From Maribacter spongiicola (GTDB taxonomy: Bacteria; Bacteroidota; Bacteroidia; Flavobacteriales; Flavobacteriaceae): a stretch of DNA of 64,000 nucleotides. Each line of letters opens with the position of its first letter. The first letter of the stretch is position 1. Positions 52,951 through 60,972 of this stretch are shown here, piece by piece. The notes beneath the pieces are model-generated. The model was not told the origin of the DNA. It did no database searches and saw only the letters and a list, made by a program, of their open reading frames with translations. The stretch covers positions 1-64,000 of the forward strand of contig NZ_SOAY01000011.1 of the NCBI RefSeq assembly GCF_004364165.1, written 5' to 3'. Made by a program: the position numbers and the translations under genes.

Positions 52951-54099
52951 TTATTGGGCTAAGCCTGTAATTTCTAAATCGAAAATTAAATCTGCATCTG
53001 GTGGAATTGGACCGCCACCTTGTGGGCCATATCCTAAGTGAGATGGAATGAACAAACGAACTTTGTCGCCAACTTTCATTGTTAAAAGTCCTTCTCTAAA
53101 TCCTGCAATTAAACGAGATTCAGGAGAATAGTCCATTGGTACTGGCATGTAACCACCACCTTGTTGTCTTTTAATATCGAACATACCATATTTCTGGGCA
53201 ACTTCTTCGTAGTTACTATCGAACAAAGTACCATCCATTAAATAACCAGCGTACATTACGTTTACTTTCTGACCAACCTTTGGTTTGTCACCAGAACCAC
53301 TTTCTAAAGTTAATACCTTAAGACCAGAAGGTAAAGTCTGAGCTTTTGCTTTTTGAGCTTCGGTAGCAGCAGCAAATTCGGCTTTTATTTTTTCTACTTC
53401 AGCTAATTTTTCAGCTTTCTCTTTTTCAATAGCAGCAAGTCTATCTTCTTCACCATCAAAATAATCGGTCATTATTTGAACAGCATCGAACTTACGAGCC
53501 TCTTTACCATTTCTAATAATCTCTACTGTATTCATAATTACTGGCTCAACAGGTTTGTTTCCTGCGCCCACGGCAACATTTGCAATAGAATCAACCACAT
53601 CCATACCTTCTACTACCTCACCAAATACGGTGTGCTTGTTATTTAACCATGGTGTCTCTTTATGGGTGATGAAAAACTGACTACCGTTAGTTGTAGGACC
53701 AGAGTTTGCCATTGAAAGAATTCCTTTTTTATCATGTACTAATGAATCATTGAATTCATCCATGAACTTATAACCTGGGTTACCGGTACCTTGACCTAAT
53801 GGATCCCCGCCTTGAATCATGAAATCTTTCATGATTCTGTGAAATGTTAATCCGTCATAATATTTTTTACCTTTATATTCTTCACTAACAAAAGTATTTG
53901 TTCCTTCTGCTAAAGAAATAAAGTTAGCCACTGTAACAGGAGTCTTATCTTGTTCTAAACGAACGATAATATCGCCTTTAGATGTTTTGATATCGGCAAA
54001 CAAACCGTCTCCTAAATCGGCTCTTTTGCCGGTTTTGCAGCTAGCTAAAACTAAGGTTATAACTGCAAGCAAGTACATTTTTTTAATCATAATCGTCAT
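52951..54099 (-). CDS. Cyclophilin-FKBP fusion peptidyl-prolyl isomerase lipoprotein
   Basis: The 382-aa lipoprotein (cysteine 21 in VLASC) fuses two isomerase classes. The cyclophilin domain (about 30-205) has YDGLTFHRIMKDFMIQGGDP and NGSQFFITHKETPWL. A charged coiled linker (about 225-255) joins it to an FKBP domain (about 262-380) with VNVMYAGYLMDGTLFDS and MKVGDKVRLFIPSHLGYG. It would assist protein folding at the envelope. The ATG at 54090 is an alternative start. It follows gldI by 1 base. Confidence 0.9.
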   Translation of the reverse strand: MTIMIKKMYLLAVITLVLASCKTGKRADLGDGLFADIKTSKGDIIVRLEQDKTPVTVANFISLAEGTNTFVSEEYKGKKYYDGLTFHRIMKDFMIQGGDPLGQGTGNPGYKFMDEFNDSLVHDKKGILSMANSGPTTNGSQFFITHKETPWLNNKHTVFGEVVEGMDVVDSIANVAVGAGNKPVEPVIMNTVEIIRNGKEARKFDAVQIMTDYFDGEEDRLAAIEKEKAEKLAEVEKIKAEFAAATEAQKAKAQTLPSGLKVLTLESGSGDKPKVGQKVNVMYAGYLMDGTLFDSNYEEVAQKYGMFDIKRQQGGGYMPVPMDYSPESRLIAGFREGLLTMKVGDKVRLFIPSHLGYGPQGGGPIPPDADLIFDLEITGLAQ

Positions 54100-54100
54100 T

Positions 54101-54652
54101 TTAATTTACTGTGTTGTCTTCTTGTTTCTCTATTTGTAAAATTGTAATTGTAGATTTTATAGGAACATTGCTTCCTATTTTATTTTCATCGCCATGGTAA
54201 CCAAAGGCAATTGATGAAGGAAAAAGAAATGTAGCGCGCTCATTTTCTTTTAACATTTTAACCGCATCTCTAAGACCTAAGAATAGCTCTTGCTTATCAA
54301 CTTTATAGGTGAAAACGCCAATTTCTTCTTTTGAGTAGATAGTGTCATTGTCCAAAGTTAATATGTCATAGCTGAGTGCTACTAAATCTCCTGTTTTAGG
54401 TGTGTAATCACTTTCTTCGTTAACCGTTAGGTAATGATACCAAGAACCAGAATTACTATGCGAATAGTGTTTCAAAGAATCTAATGCTATAATTTCTTGA
54501 ATTTTACTTTCTTCAGCTTCAAGTAGCCTACGACTTCTTTCAATAGATGCCTTAAAAAAACTTCCGCTTTTTGTTTGAATTGGTTTTCTTGGTTTTGGTC
54601 CATCACAACTAACGACCAAAATGGCTAAAAATAAAAATGAAACTAATCTCAT
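54101..54652 (-). CDS. gldI: Gliding-motility-associated FKBP-type isomerase lipoprotein GldI
   Basis: The 183-aa lipoprotein (signal to C16, VVSC) has an FKBP-like domain (about 85-180: GDLVALSYDILTLDNDTIYS, LFLGLRDAVKMLKENERATFLFPSSIAFGYHG). GldI is known as part of the flavobacterial gliding and type IX secretion set. Its start overlaps the end of nrnA by 4 bp and the fused isomerase follows. Cells probably glide or at least carry T9SS functions; the other gld genes are outside the window. Confidence 0.87.
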   Translation of the reverse strand: MRLVSFLFLAILVVSCDGPKPRKPIQTKSGSFFKASIERSRRLLEAEESKIQEIIALDSLKHYSHSNSGSWYHYLTVNEESDYTPKTGDLVALSYDILTLDNDTIYSKEEIGVFTYKVDKQELFLGLRDAVKMLKENERATFLFPSSIAFGYHGDENKIGSNVPIKSTITILQIEKQEDNTVN

Positions 54653-55665
54653 GACTGTAGTTGATTCTTATATAAAGATAGCAAAGAAGTAAATTTTGTA
54701 ATAGTTTCTTCTAAGTTATCATCACTTTTTCCGCCTGCAGCATTTGTATGTCCGCCGCCACTAAAATGTTTTCTTGCGAAATCATTTACAGAAAACTCTC
54801 CTACTGACCTAAAAGAAATTTTATAAATACCTTCCTCTCTATTTTCTATGAATATGACGGCAAATTTAATACCATCTAAAGTTAAGCCGTAGTTTACAAA
54901 ACCTTCGGTGTCTCCTTTTTGATAGTTATAAGTATCTAATTCGTCTTGACTCATTGTAATATATGCCGTAGCATACTCTTCTAATATGACCATGTTCTTT
55001 AATGCGCAACCTAATAAGTGTAGCCTGCTCGGAGAATTAGTGTCATATATACGGTGATGAATTTCTGTTCCTTCAGCACCTTTGTCCATAAGGTCGGCAA
55101 TAACTCTATGAGTATTACTTGTAGTTGCAGCAAATTTAAAAGAACCGGTGTCTGTCATAATACCGGTATATATGCAATTCGCCATCTCTGTGGTAATACT
55201 GTTTTTATCACCTAATTGATTGATCAGTACATATACCATTTCACAAGTAGAACTCATTTTTACATCAGAGTATATGATTTTAGCATAATCTGAAGGCTCT
55301 TGGTGGTGGTCAACCATTACAAAAGTTGCGGTTGCAGATTCTAGTATATCGCTCATTTGACCAACACGACCAAGATGGTTAAAGTCTAAAGTAAATATGA
55401 TATCAGCATTGTCAATGCATGATTTGGATTGTGAATTTTCTTTTTCAAAATTCAAGATTTTATCTGAGCCTGGCATCCATTTTAAAAACTTCGGATAGTC
55501 GTTCGGTGCAACAATACTGGCCGTATGACCGGTATTGACTAAATAATGCCAAAGTGCCAATGTGGATCCAATAGCATCTCCATCAGGATTCTTGTGTGGT
55601 ATAATCGCTATTTTCTTTGGTGAAGAAAGTAGTTTTTTAAGCTCGTTTAGGTGCTCTAAATTCAT
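54649..55665 (-). CDS. nrnA: DHH family phosphoesterase (NrnA-like oligoribonuclease/pAp phosphatase)
   Basis: The 338-aa enzyme degrades short RNA oligomers or pAp. It has the DHH motifs PHKNPDGDAIGSTLALWHYL, DFNHLGR, VDHHQEPSDY and the DHHA1 motif FSGGGHTNAAGGK. It is first in the nrnA-gldI-PPIase operon, so RNA turnover and gliding genes share a transcript. The -7 element TATCTTTG lies a few bases before the ATG. Confidence 0.9.
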   Translation of the reverse strand: MNLEHLNELKKLLSSPKKIAIIPHKNPDGDAIGSTLALWHYLVNTGHTASIVAPNDYPKFLKWMPGSDKILNFEKENSQSKSCIDNADIIFTLDFNHLGRVGQMSDILESATATFVMVDHHQEPSDYAKIIYSDVKMSSTCEMVYVLINQLGDKNSITTEMANCIYTGIMTDTGSFKFAATTSNTHRVIADLMDKGAEGTEIHHRIYDTNSPSRLHLLGCALKNMVILEEYATAYITMSQDELDTYNYQKGDTEGFVNYGLTLDGIKFAVIFIENREEGIYKISFRSVGEFSVNDFARKHFSGGGHTNAAGGKSDDNLEETITKFTSLLSLYKNQLQS

Positions 55666-55670
55666 GGCGG

Positions 55671-55678
55671 CAAAGATA
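55671..55678 (-). promoter_or_regulatory. -7 element of the nrnA-gldI operon
   Basis: TATCTTTG on the minus strand (55678 to 55671), six bases before the nrnA ATG. The mRNA would be leaderless or nearly so. Confidence 0.45.
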
Positions 55679-55740
55679 CAATTTAATAATATAGGCTTTA
55701 AAGCGAAAGCCTTAATTTTACCCAGACTTAACTATCTCAT

Positions 55741-56769
55741 ATGAAAATCACATACTTTTTTATTTGCGCACTCTTTTTGGGGTCATGTTCGTCGAACAAA
55801 AAACAAGTTGAAAATAAAGCTACTAATAGCGATTTCGTTTTAGCTTTTGGTTCTTGTAATAGAGTTGATTTACCTAACCTTTTGTGGGATGATATTTTAA
55901 ACACCAAGCCGGATGTTTGGGTGTGGGGCGGCGATAATATTTATGCCGATACTGATGATATGGTTGCTTTAAGAGCGATGTATAATAAGCAAAAGGAGCA
56001 AACGGAATATATAAAGCTAGTAGCAACTACTGATATTTTAGGTACTTGGGATGATCATGATTATGGGTTAAATGATGGTGGAGTGGAGTTTGAAGCTAAA
56101 GATGCCAGTCAGCAAGAGTTTTTGAATTTTATGAACGTGCCAGATGATAGTCCGCTACGAAAGCGAAAAGGAGTTTATAATGTCAAGAAATATGATATAG
56201 GTGATCATTCTATCACTTTTATCATACTTGATACCCGCTATTTTAGAACTCAATTAACACCTGATACTGAAACTTTTAAAAGAGTTAAGCCAAATGAATA
56301 TGGCGACGGTACTGTGTTAGGAGATGTGCAGTGGGCATGGTTAGAAAATGAACTGAATACATCTAAATCTGATTTCAATATTATTGTCAGCAGTGTTCAA
56401 TACTTGTCCAATGAACACGGATTCGAAGCTTGGGGTAATTTTCCGCATGAGGTTGATAAGTTGGCAAAGGTAATAGCAGATTCTAAGGCTGAAGGAGTGA
56501 TTGTGTTATCTGGTGATCGACATATTTCTGAATTTTCAAAAACGGTTATTGATGGTATGAACTATCCATTAATAGATTTTACAAGTAGCGGACTCACGCA
56601 TGCTTATAGAGGTTTTACAGGTGAGCCTAATATATATAGAGTAGGGGAAGTTGTTTTTACAGAAAGTTTCGGAATTCTGGAGTTTGATTTTAACACTAGA
56701 AAGGTTGATTTTAAAATAGTTGGAGATAACGGAATAGTGTTAGAGAAACTAGAACAAGTCTACGAATAG
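55741..56769 (+). CDS. Alkaline phosphatase D (PhoD) family lipoprotein
   Basis: The 342-aa lipoprotein (cysteine 16, LGSC) has the PhoD metallophosphoesterase core. Visible motifs are FGSCNRVD, WGGDNIYADTD, TWDDHDYGLNDGG, ILDTRYFR and LSGDRHISEF. It acts outside the cytoplasm on phosphate mono- or diesters, perhaps phospholipid- or teichoic-type substrates. The class lacks the long PhoD N-terminal domain and is typical of the short marine Bacteroidota form. Confidence 0.87.
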   Translation: MKITYFFICALFLGSCSSNKKQVENKATNSDFVLAFGSCNRVDLPNLLWDDILNTKPDVWVWGGDNIYADTDDMVALRAMYNKQKEQTEYIKLVATTDILGTWDDHDYGLNDGGVEFEAKDASQQEFLNFMNVPDDSPLRKRKGVYNVKKYDIGDHSITFIILDTRYFRTQLTPDTETFKRVKPNEYGDGTVLGDVQWAWLENELNTSKSDFNIIVSSVQYLSNEHGFEAWGNFPHEVDKLAKVIADSKAEGVIVLSGDRHISEFSKTVIDGMNYPLIDFTSSGLTHAYRGFTGEPNIYRVGEVVFTESFGILEFDFNTRKVDFKIVGDNGIVLEKLEQVYE

Positions 56770-56799
56770 TTGTGAGATATGTATAAAAACGTATTTTTG
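56770..56799 (+). promoter_or_regulatory. Promoter of ndk
   Basis: TTG at 56770-56772 and TATTTTTG at 56792-56799, spaced by exactly 19 bases, match the Bacteroidota consensus. The ATG is 15 bases downstream. Confidence 0.72.
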
Positions 56800-56814
56800 C
56801 GCAAAAATTAAGAT

Positions 56815-57234
56815 ATGAGTACGAATAGAACGTTTACGATGATTAAACCAGATGCCGTTAAAAACGGACATATTGGGGCTATTTTAGAAAAAATTACTGC
56901 TGCTGGTTTTAAAATCGTAGCAATGAAATATACACAATTGAGCTTAAGGGATGCACAAGAATTTTATGGGGTACATAGAGAGCGTCCATTTTTTGGTGAA
57001 TTAGTTGAATTCATGACAAGTGGTACAATTGTAGCGGCTATCTTAGAAAAAGAAAATGCTGTTGAAGATTTTAGAGCATTGATTGGTGCTACCAACCCTG
57101 CAGATGCAGCTGAAGGTACTATTCGTAAAATGTTTGCTACTAGTATTGGTGAGAATGCAGTACATGGTTCTGATAGCGATGAAAATGCAGCTATTGAAGG
57201 TTCATTCCATTTTGCTGGTAGAGAAATTTATTAA
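56815..57234 (+). CDS. ndk: Nucleoside diphosphate kinase
   Basis: The 139-aa enzyme transfers gamma phosphate between NTPs and NDPs. The phospho-histidine is H117 in [27 protein letters not shown] and the [13 protein letters not shown] block are also diagnostic. Own promoter and terminator, so monocistronic. Confidence 0.96.
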   Translation: MSTNRTFTMIKPDAVKNGHIGAILEKITAAGFKIVAMKYTQLSLRDAQEFYGVHRERPFFGELVEFMTSGTIVAAILEKENAVEDFRALIGATNPADAAEGTIRKMFATSIGENAVHGSDSDENAAIEGSFHFAGREIY

Positions 57235-57250
57235 GAAAGATTTTTAGAGA

Positions 57251-57288
57251 TAAAAAAATGCCAGTTCTAAAGAACTGGCATTTTTTTT
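57251..57288 (+). terminator. Terminator after ndk
   Basis: ATGCCAGTTC (57258-57267), loop TAAA, GAACTGGCAT (57272-57281), preceded by A7 and followed by eight T. Confidence 0.87.
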
Positions 57289-57298
57289 ATAATATTTT

Positions 57299-57382
57299 CA
57301 ACAACCAACAACCAACAACCAACAACCAACAACCAACAACCAACAACCAACAACCAACAGCCAACAGCCAACAGCCAACAGC
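57299..57382. repeat. Heptanucleotide tandem repeat, 12 copies
   Basis: Eight perfect copies of CAACAAC (57299-57354) are followed by four perfect copies of CAACAGC (57355-57382). The array fills the space between the ndk terminator and the DUF721 stop codon; its last C is the first base of the stop codon of DUF721 on the other strand. The two blocks show array growth by units. Confidence 0.95.
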
Positions 57383-57678
57383 TATCGCAAAACCAGCTTT
57401 TTAATCACTTCTTTGCCGATTTCTTCGTTGAGCATGCGTATAATTTTCGATTTGCCCAAGCTTAACTCTTCTCGTAATACAGAAGAGTTTAAAGCTACAT
57501 ATAGCGTATCGAACTTTAATTCGATTTCTGTAGTATAATTATTTACGCCGTTACCCATAAGTTTGGCCCATGCAGTTCTTGCATCTACTTTATCTATTCC
57601 TTTTTCTAATTTATTTTTCTGAATAAATGCAGAAAGTGCATCTTTCATTGAAGTATTATCGTTGCCTCTACTCGCCAT
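57382..57678 (-). CDS. DUF721 domain protein
   Basis: The 98-aa protein matches DUF721: a short N-terminal helix (SMKDALSAFIQKNKLEKGID), the WAKLMG segment and the LNSSVLREELSLGKSKII part ending with a basic tail (KKLVLR). Related proteins often lie next to recF near the replication origin in other bacteria. Here it follows a lipoprotein gene and recF in the same direction. It has been linked to replication by context only. The stop codon is the first position of the heptamer array. Confidence 0.82.
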   Translation of the reverse strand: MASRGNDNTSMKDALSAFIQKNKLEKGIDKVDARTAWAKLMGNGVNNYTTEIELKFDTLYVALNSSVLREELSLGKSKIIRMLNEEIGKEVIKKLVLR

Positions 57679-58097
57679 TATGGGGTTATGTTTATAGGTT
57701 CAAATCTGTTGTATTCGTAGGTAAGTCCTTCTTTGTTTTTTACAGAGAAACTTTCTTTAGTTAGTTTGGTCAAGACTTCTTCCCAAGTATTCGAATTATT
57801 GGTGTAACTCATGAAAATAGAATCATTCGATATTCTAATTTGAAAAGGCTCTGCATCATTAGAAGTTTCGAAAGTACCATTGAATTTTGGGTTTACTTTT
57901 TTTCTGAATCCTTTTAAAGAGTCTAATTGTATATAATCAACCGTACTATTAATAGAATATTCTTTTTTTGCTCCGTCATTAAAGGTAACTTCTTTTATTT
58001 CCCAGTAACCATTTAATAGAAGTAATTGACTTTTATCAACTTTGGAATTACAAGAAGCAAGAAATATGAAGCAAATGATTAGTAATTTTTTCATCAT
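57678..58097 (-). CDS. Small lipoprotein, lipocalin-like
   Basis: The 139-aa lipoprotein (cysteine 16, FLASC) has a single beta-rich domain starting LLNGYWEIKEV, a pattern of lipocalin-like flavobacterial proteins, ending TYEYNRF. The fold assignment is tentative. It overlaps DUF721 and recF by one base each, so it sits in a three-gene operon with recF. Confidence 0.62.
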   Translation of the reverse strand: MMKKLLIICFIFLASCNSKVDKSQLLLLNGYWEIKEVTFNDGAKKEYSINSTVDYIQLDSLKGFRKKVNPKFNGTFETSNDAEPFQIRISNDSIFMSYTNNSNTWEEVLTKLTKESFSVKNKEGLTYEYNRFEPINITP

Positions 58098-59176
58098 TAC
58101 AATTTAAAGATTTTATACGATTGATGAATTTTTTTAACAACACTTTCGGTTCTATCCGCATGGGTGTCACTAATGAAAATCTGTCCGAAATTTTCATCAT
58201 TTACCAAAGTTATAATATGAGATACACGATGCTCATCTAGCTTATCAAAAATATCATCTAAAATTAATATAGGCGTTGTGCCACTTTGCGATTTCATAAA
58301 ATGAAACTGTGCGAATTTTAAAGCTATTAAGAAAGATTTCTGCTGCCCCTGACTACCAAACTTCTTTATGGGGTGGTGACTGATTTCAAAGCTAAGATCG
58401 TCTTTATGAACGCCAACGCTGGTATATTGTAGTGCGCGATCTTTGTCTAAATTTTTATTTAAAAGCGTAAGCAGATCATCATCTTTCAATTTACTATCGT
58501 AAGAAAGCGAAACATCTTCTGTATTGCCCGTGATAGATTTATATTGTTCTTGAAAAATAGGAATAAAAGCTTCTAAGAATGATGTCCTCTTTTTAAAGAT
58601 TTCTGTGCCATAAGTATTCATCTGTTCATTGTAGACCGCTAAAGTATCTTTATTGAATGTCCTATTGGCTGCGAAATATTTTAATAGCGCATTTCTTTGC
58701 GAAACTACCTTATTATAGTTCATGAGGTTTTGTAAATAGCTTTTGTCTGATTGAGAGATAACACCATCAATAAATTTTCTTCGTGTATCGCTCCCTTCTA
58801 TAATAAGGTCTCTATCTGCGGGTGAAATAATAACTAGCGGTAAAAGCCCAATGTGGTCGGCAAAGCGATCATAAGCTTTTCCGTTTCGTTTTATGATTTT
58901 CTTGTTGTTCTTCTTTAGGCTGCAAACTATTTTCTCTTCTCTTCCTTCTTTTTCAAAAGTACCATCAATCATAAAAAAATCTGATCCATGACGTATATTT
59001 TGAGAAGAAACGGGGTTGAAATAACTCTTGCCAAATGATAAGTGGTAGATGGAGTCAAGAATGTTTGTTTTACCGATTCCGTTATCACCTACAAAACAAT
59101 TTATTTTAGCATCGAACGTCAGTTCTTTTGATTCAAAATTTTTGTAATTGATCAATGATAATTGTCTCAGCAGCAT
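58097..59176 (-). CDS. recF: DNA replication and repair protein RecF
   Basis: The 359-aa ABC-type ATPase binds gapped DNA and loads RecA with RecO/RecR. The Walker A motif G30-DNGIGK-T is preceded by KNF, and a Walker B/signature [14 protein letters not shown] plus [12 protein letters not shown] are present. The frame begins at 59230, but that start lies in a promoter -7 element, so the ATG at 59176 ([10 protein letters not shown]) was chosen. It is divergent from the TPR gene. Confidence 0.93.
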   Translation of the reverse strand: MLLRQLSLINYKNFESKELTFDAKINCFVGDNGIGKTNILDSIYHLSFGKSYFNPVSSQNIRHGSDFFMIDGTFEKEGREEKIVCSLKKNNKKIIKRNGKAYDRFADHIGLLPLVIISPADRDLIIEGSDTRRKFIDGVISQSDKSYLQNLMNYNKVVSQRNALLKYFAANRTFNKDTLAVYNEQMNTYGTEIFKKRTSFLEAFIPIFQEQYKSITGNTEDVSLSYDSKLKDDDLLTLLNKNLDKDRALQYTSVGVHKDDLSFEISHHPIKKFGSQGQQKSFLIALKFAQFHFMKSQSGTTPILILDDIFDKLDEHRVSHIITLVNDENFGQIFISDTHADRTESVVKKIHQSYKIFKL

Positions 59177-59227
59177 TAATAAAATCGGATTTAAAAATTG
59201 GAAGAATGTAAACTTGCTTAAAATATC

Positions 59228-59279
59228 CAAAAATAACGAATAAATACACTTTGCGATTTCAATAAAACCATTATTTTTG
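59228..59279. promoter_or_regulatory. Divergent promoters of recF and the TPR gene
   Basis: Minus strand: TATTTTTG at 59235 to 59228 for recF. Plus strand: TTTG at 59250-59253 and TATTTTTG at 59272-59279 (18-base spacing) for the TPR-ribH operon. Confidence 0.6.
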
Positions 59280-59299
59280 CGCGACCAATAAATTTATAG

Positions 59300-60067
59300 A
59301 TGGCAACATATAAGAAGAGAGGATATAAACCTGAAACGAAAGCTGAGCAACAGGAATTTGACGAACAGGAAAGCACAACAGCTGAGGTTTTTAGTTCTTT
59401 AGATGAAGGAGCTTCTAGATCAGAAGAGTGGGTTTCTAAGAATCAAAATATTATTTTAGGTGTCATTGGTGTTATTGCAATCAGTGTTTTAGGCTATTTG
59501 GCGTATAACCAATTTGTAGAGAAACCGAAGGAGTCTAGTGCAGCTAATGAGATGTACTATCCGCAGCAATATTTCGACCAGGCATTGGTAGCGACTACCG
59601 CAAAAGACTCATTGTTTACCTTGGCCTTAGAAGGTGCCGAAGGTAAATACGGTTTTTTAGATATTATTGAAGAGTATAATGGTACTAAGGCTGCTAACCT
59701 TGCAAATTACGGTGCAGGTATGTCATATTTAAATATGAACAACTACCAAGAGGCTATTACATATTTAGAGGATTTTAGCTCTGATGATGCTGTTTTAGGT
59801 GCTTTGGCAAAAGGTGGTTTGGGTGATGCTTTTATGCAATTAGACCAAGCGTCTGATGCTTTAGGTTATTACGAGGCTGCCGTAAAACATAGTGATAACG
59901 AGTATACTGCTCCTAAATTTTTATATAAGGCCGGTATTACTGCTTTAGAAATGGGAGATAAGGATAAAGCTTTAGGTTTTTTCCAAAGAATTAAAGATGA
60001 TTTTCCAAAATCAGAGAATGCCGCTTCTATAGATGCTTTTATAGGTATGGCTAAAAGTGGAGAGTAA
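59300..60067 (+). CDS. Membrane-anchored TPR protein (YfgM-like)
   Basis: The 255-aa protein has an acidic N-terminus (about 1-45), one membrane helix (about 51-70, NIILGVIGVIAISVLGYLA) and a C-terminal periplasmic TPR part (about 100-250). The arrangement resembles YfgM, an accessory of the Sec translocon, but homology is not demonstrated. First gene of the operon with ribH, whose start overlaps by one base. Confidence 0.78.
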   Translation: MATYKKRGYKPETKAEQQEFDEQESTTAEVFSSLDEGASRSEEWVSKNQNIILGVIGVIAISVLGYLAYNQFVEKPKESSAANEMYYPQQYFDQALVATTAKDSLFTLALEGAEGKYGFLDIIEEYNGTKAANLANYGAGMSYLNMNNYQEAITYLEDFSSDDAVLGALAKGGLGDAFMQLDQASDALGYYEAAVKHSDNEYTAPKFLYKAGITALEMGDKDKALGFFQRIKDDFPKSENAASIDAFIGMAKSGE

Positions 60068-60549
60068 TGGCAACAATAAATAAAAATTTATCGGGTTACG
60101 ATAAGGCAACAATCCCAAACGCGAACGGACTTCGGTTTGGGATTGTTGTTTCAGAATGGAATTCAGAAATTACAGAGGGTTTGTTTTCTGGTGCAATTGA
60201 AGCATTAATTGAGTGCGGAGCACAAGAATCAGATATTATCCGTTGGAATGTGCCTGGTAGTTTTGAACTTACTTTTGGTTCAAAAAAAATGATTAATACG
60301 CAAAAGGTCGATGCCGTAATTGCTATTGGTAGTGTTATACAAGGGGAGACCAAGCATTTCGATTTTGTTTGTGATGCTACTGCTCAGGGGATAAAAGACT
60401 TGAATATTACAACCAATGTGCCTGTTATTTTTTGTGTGCTTACAGACAATAACATGCAACAAGCTATAGATCGTAGTGGTGGTAAGCATGGTAATAAAGG
60501 TACTGAAGCAGCTATTGCTGCTATTAAAATGGCGGTTTTAGGTAGTTAA
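60067..60549 (+). CDS. ribH: 6,7-dimethyl-8-ribityllumazine synthase
   Basis: The 160-aa enzyme makes the lumazine precursor of riboflavin. It has the substrate-binding VSEWNSEIT, the VPGSFELTFG block, IGSVIQGETKHFDFV and the C-terminal GGKHGNKGTEAA. Length is normal. It overlaps the TPR gene by one base; no other rib gene is nearby. Confidence 0.93.
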   Translation: MATINKNLSGYDKATIPNANGLRFGIVVSEWNSEITEGLFSGAIEALIECGAQESDIIRWNVPGSFELTFGSKKMINTQKVDAVIAIGSVIQGETKHFDFVCDATAQGIKDLNITTNVPVIFCVLTDNNMQQAIDRSGGKHGNKGTEAAIAAIKMAVLGS

Positions 60550-60659
60550 TAGCCTCTTTAATAGTTCTATTTTCTTATAAGTTTAAGGGTATTAGGTTAG
60601 TATCGTAAGATGTTAACAAATTTTGGCATTGGTAACATGCCCTATTTTTCTATTTTAAG

Positions 60660-60667
60660 TAACTTTG
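60660..60667 (+). promoter_or_regulatory. -7 element before the small membrane protein
   Basis: TAACTTTG matches TAnnTTTG and lies 6 to 12 bases before the two ATG codons at 60673 and 60679. It supports those starts over the upstream ATG at 60610. Confidence 0.5.
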
Positions 60668-60672
60668 AGGTT

Positions 60673-60972
60673 ATGGGGATGTTGAGCAAAATAACGCGGT
60701 TACGAAAAAATAGGTCATTTGAATACAATCCTAGGTATTATGATGGCAAAGGAAAAGGCAATCCGTTTAAAATGGAACCTAAATTCGACCAGTTTCGTAG
60801 CACGTTAAATACATCTCGAGGATTAAAAAGAAAGATTAATAGTGCTATTGAAGACTCCAAAAGAAAAGGAGATCGCAACTTAAAAATTAGAATGGTAATT
60901 ATAATTGCGGTGTTGCTTCTTATTTTTCTTTACATAATTGATTTTGACCTCACAATTTTCTTTACTTCATAA
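60673..60972 (+). CDS. Small membrane protein between ribH and mutL
   Basis: The protein of about 99 aa has a basic N-terminal half (KITRLRKNRSFEYNPRYYDG) and one membrane helix near the C-terminus (MVIIIAVLLLIFLYII). Its family is often labelled riboflavin synthase subunit beta in databases, apparently by transfer from neighbouring ribH; nothing in it resembles an enzyme. The stop overlaps the mutL start by one base (TAATG), so the two are coupled. Function unknown. Confidence 0.75.
   Translation: MGMLSKITRLRKNRSFEYNPRYYDGKGKGNPFKMEPKFDQFRSTLNTSRGLKRKINSAIEDSKRKGDRNLKIRMVIIIAVLLLIFLYIIDFDLTIFFTS

Noticed and set aside
57299..57382. Heptamer array as an att site or iterons
   Set aside because: Nothing nearby looks like an integrase or plasmid replication gene; the two-block perfect repeat fits slippage expansion better.
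60610..60672. N-terminal extension of the small membrane protein (21 residues)
   Set aside because: A -7 promoter element lies inside it and the basic start MGMLSKITRLRKN fits the family better.
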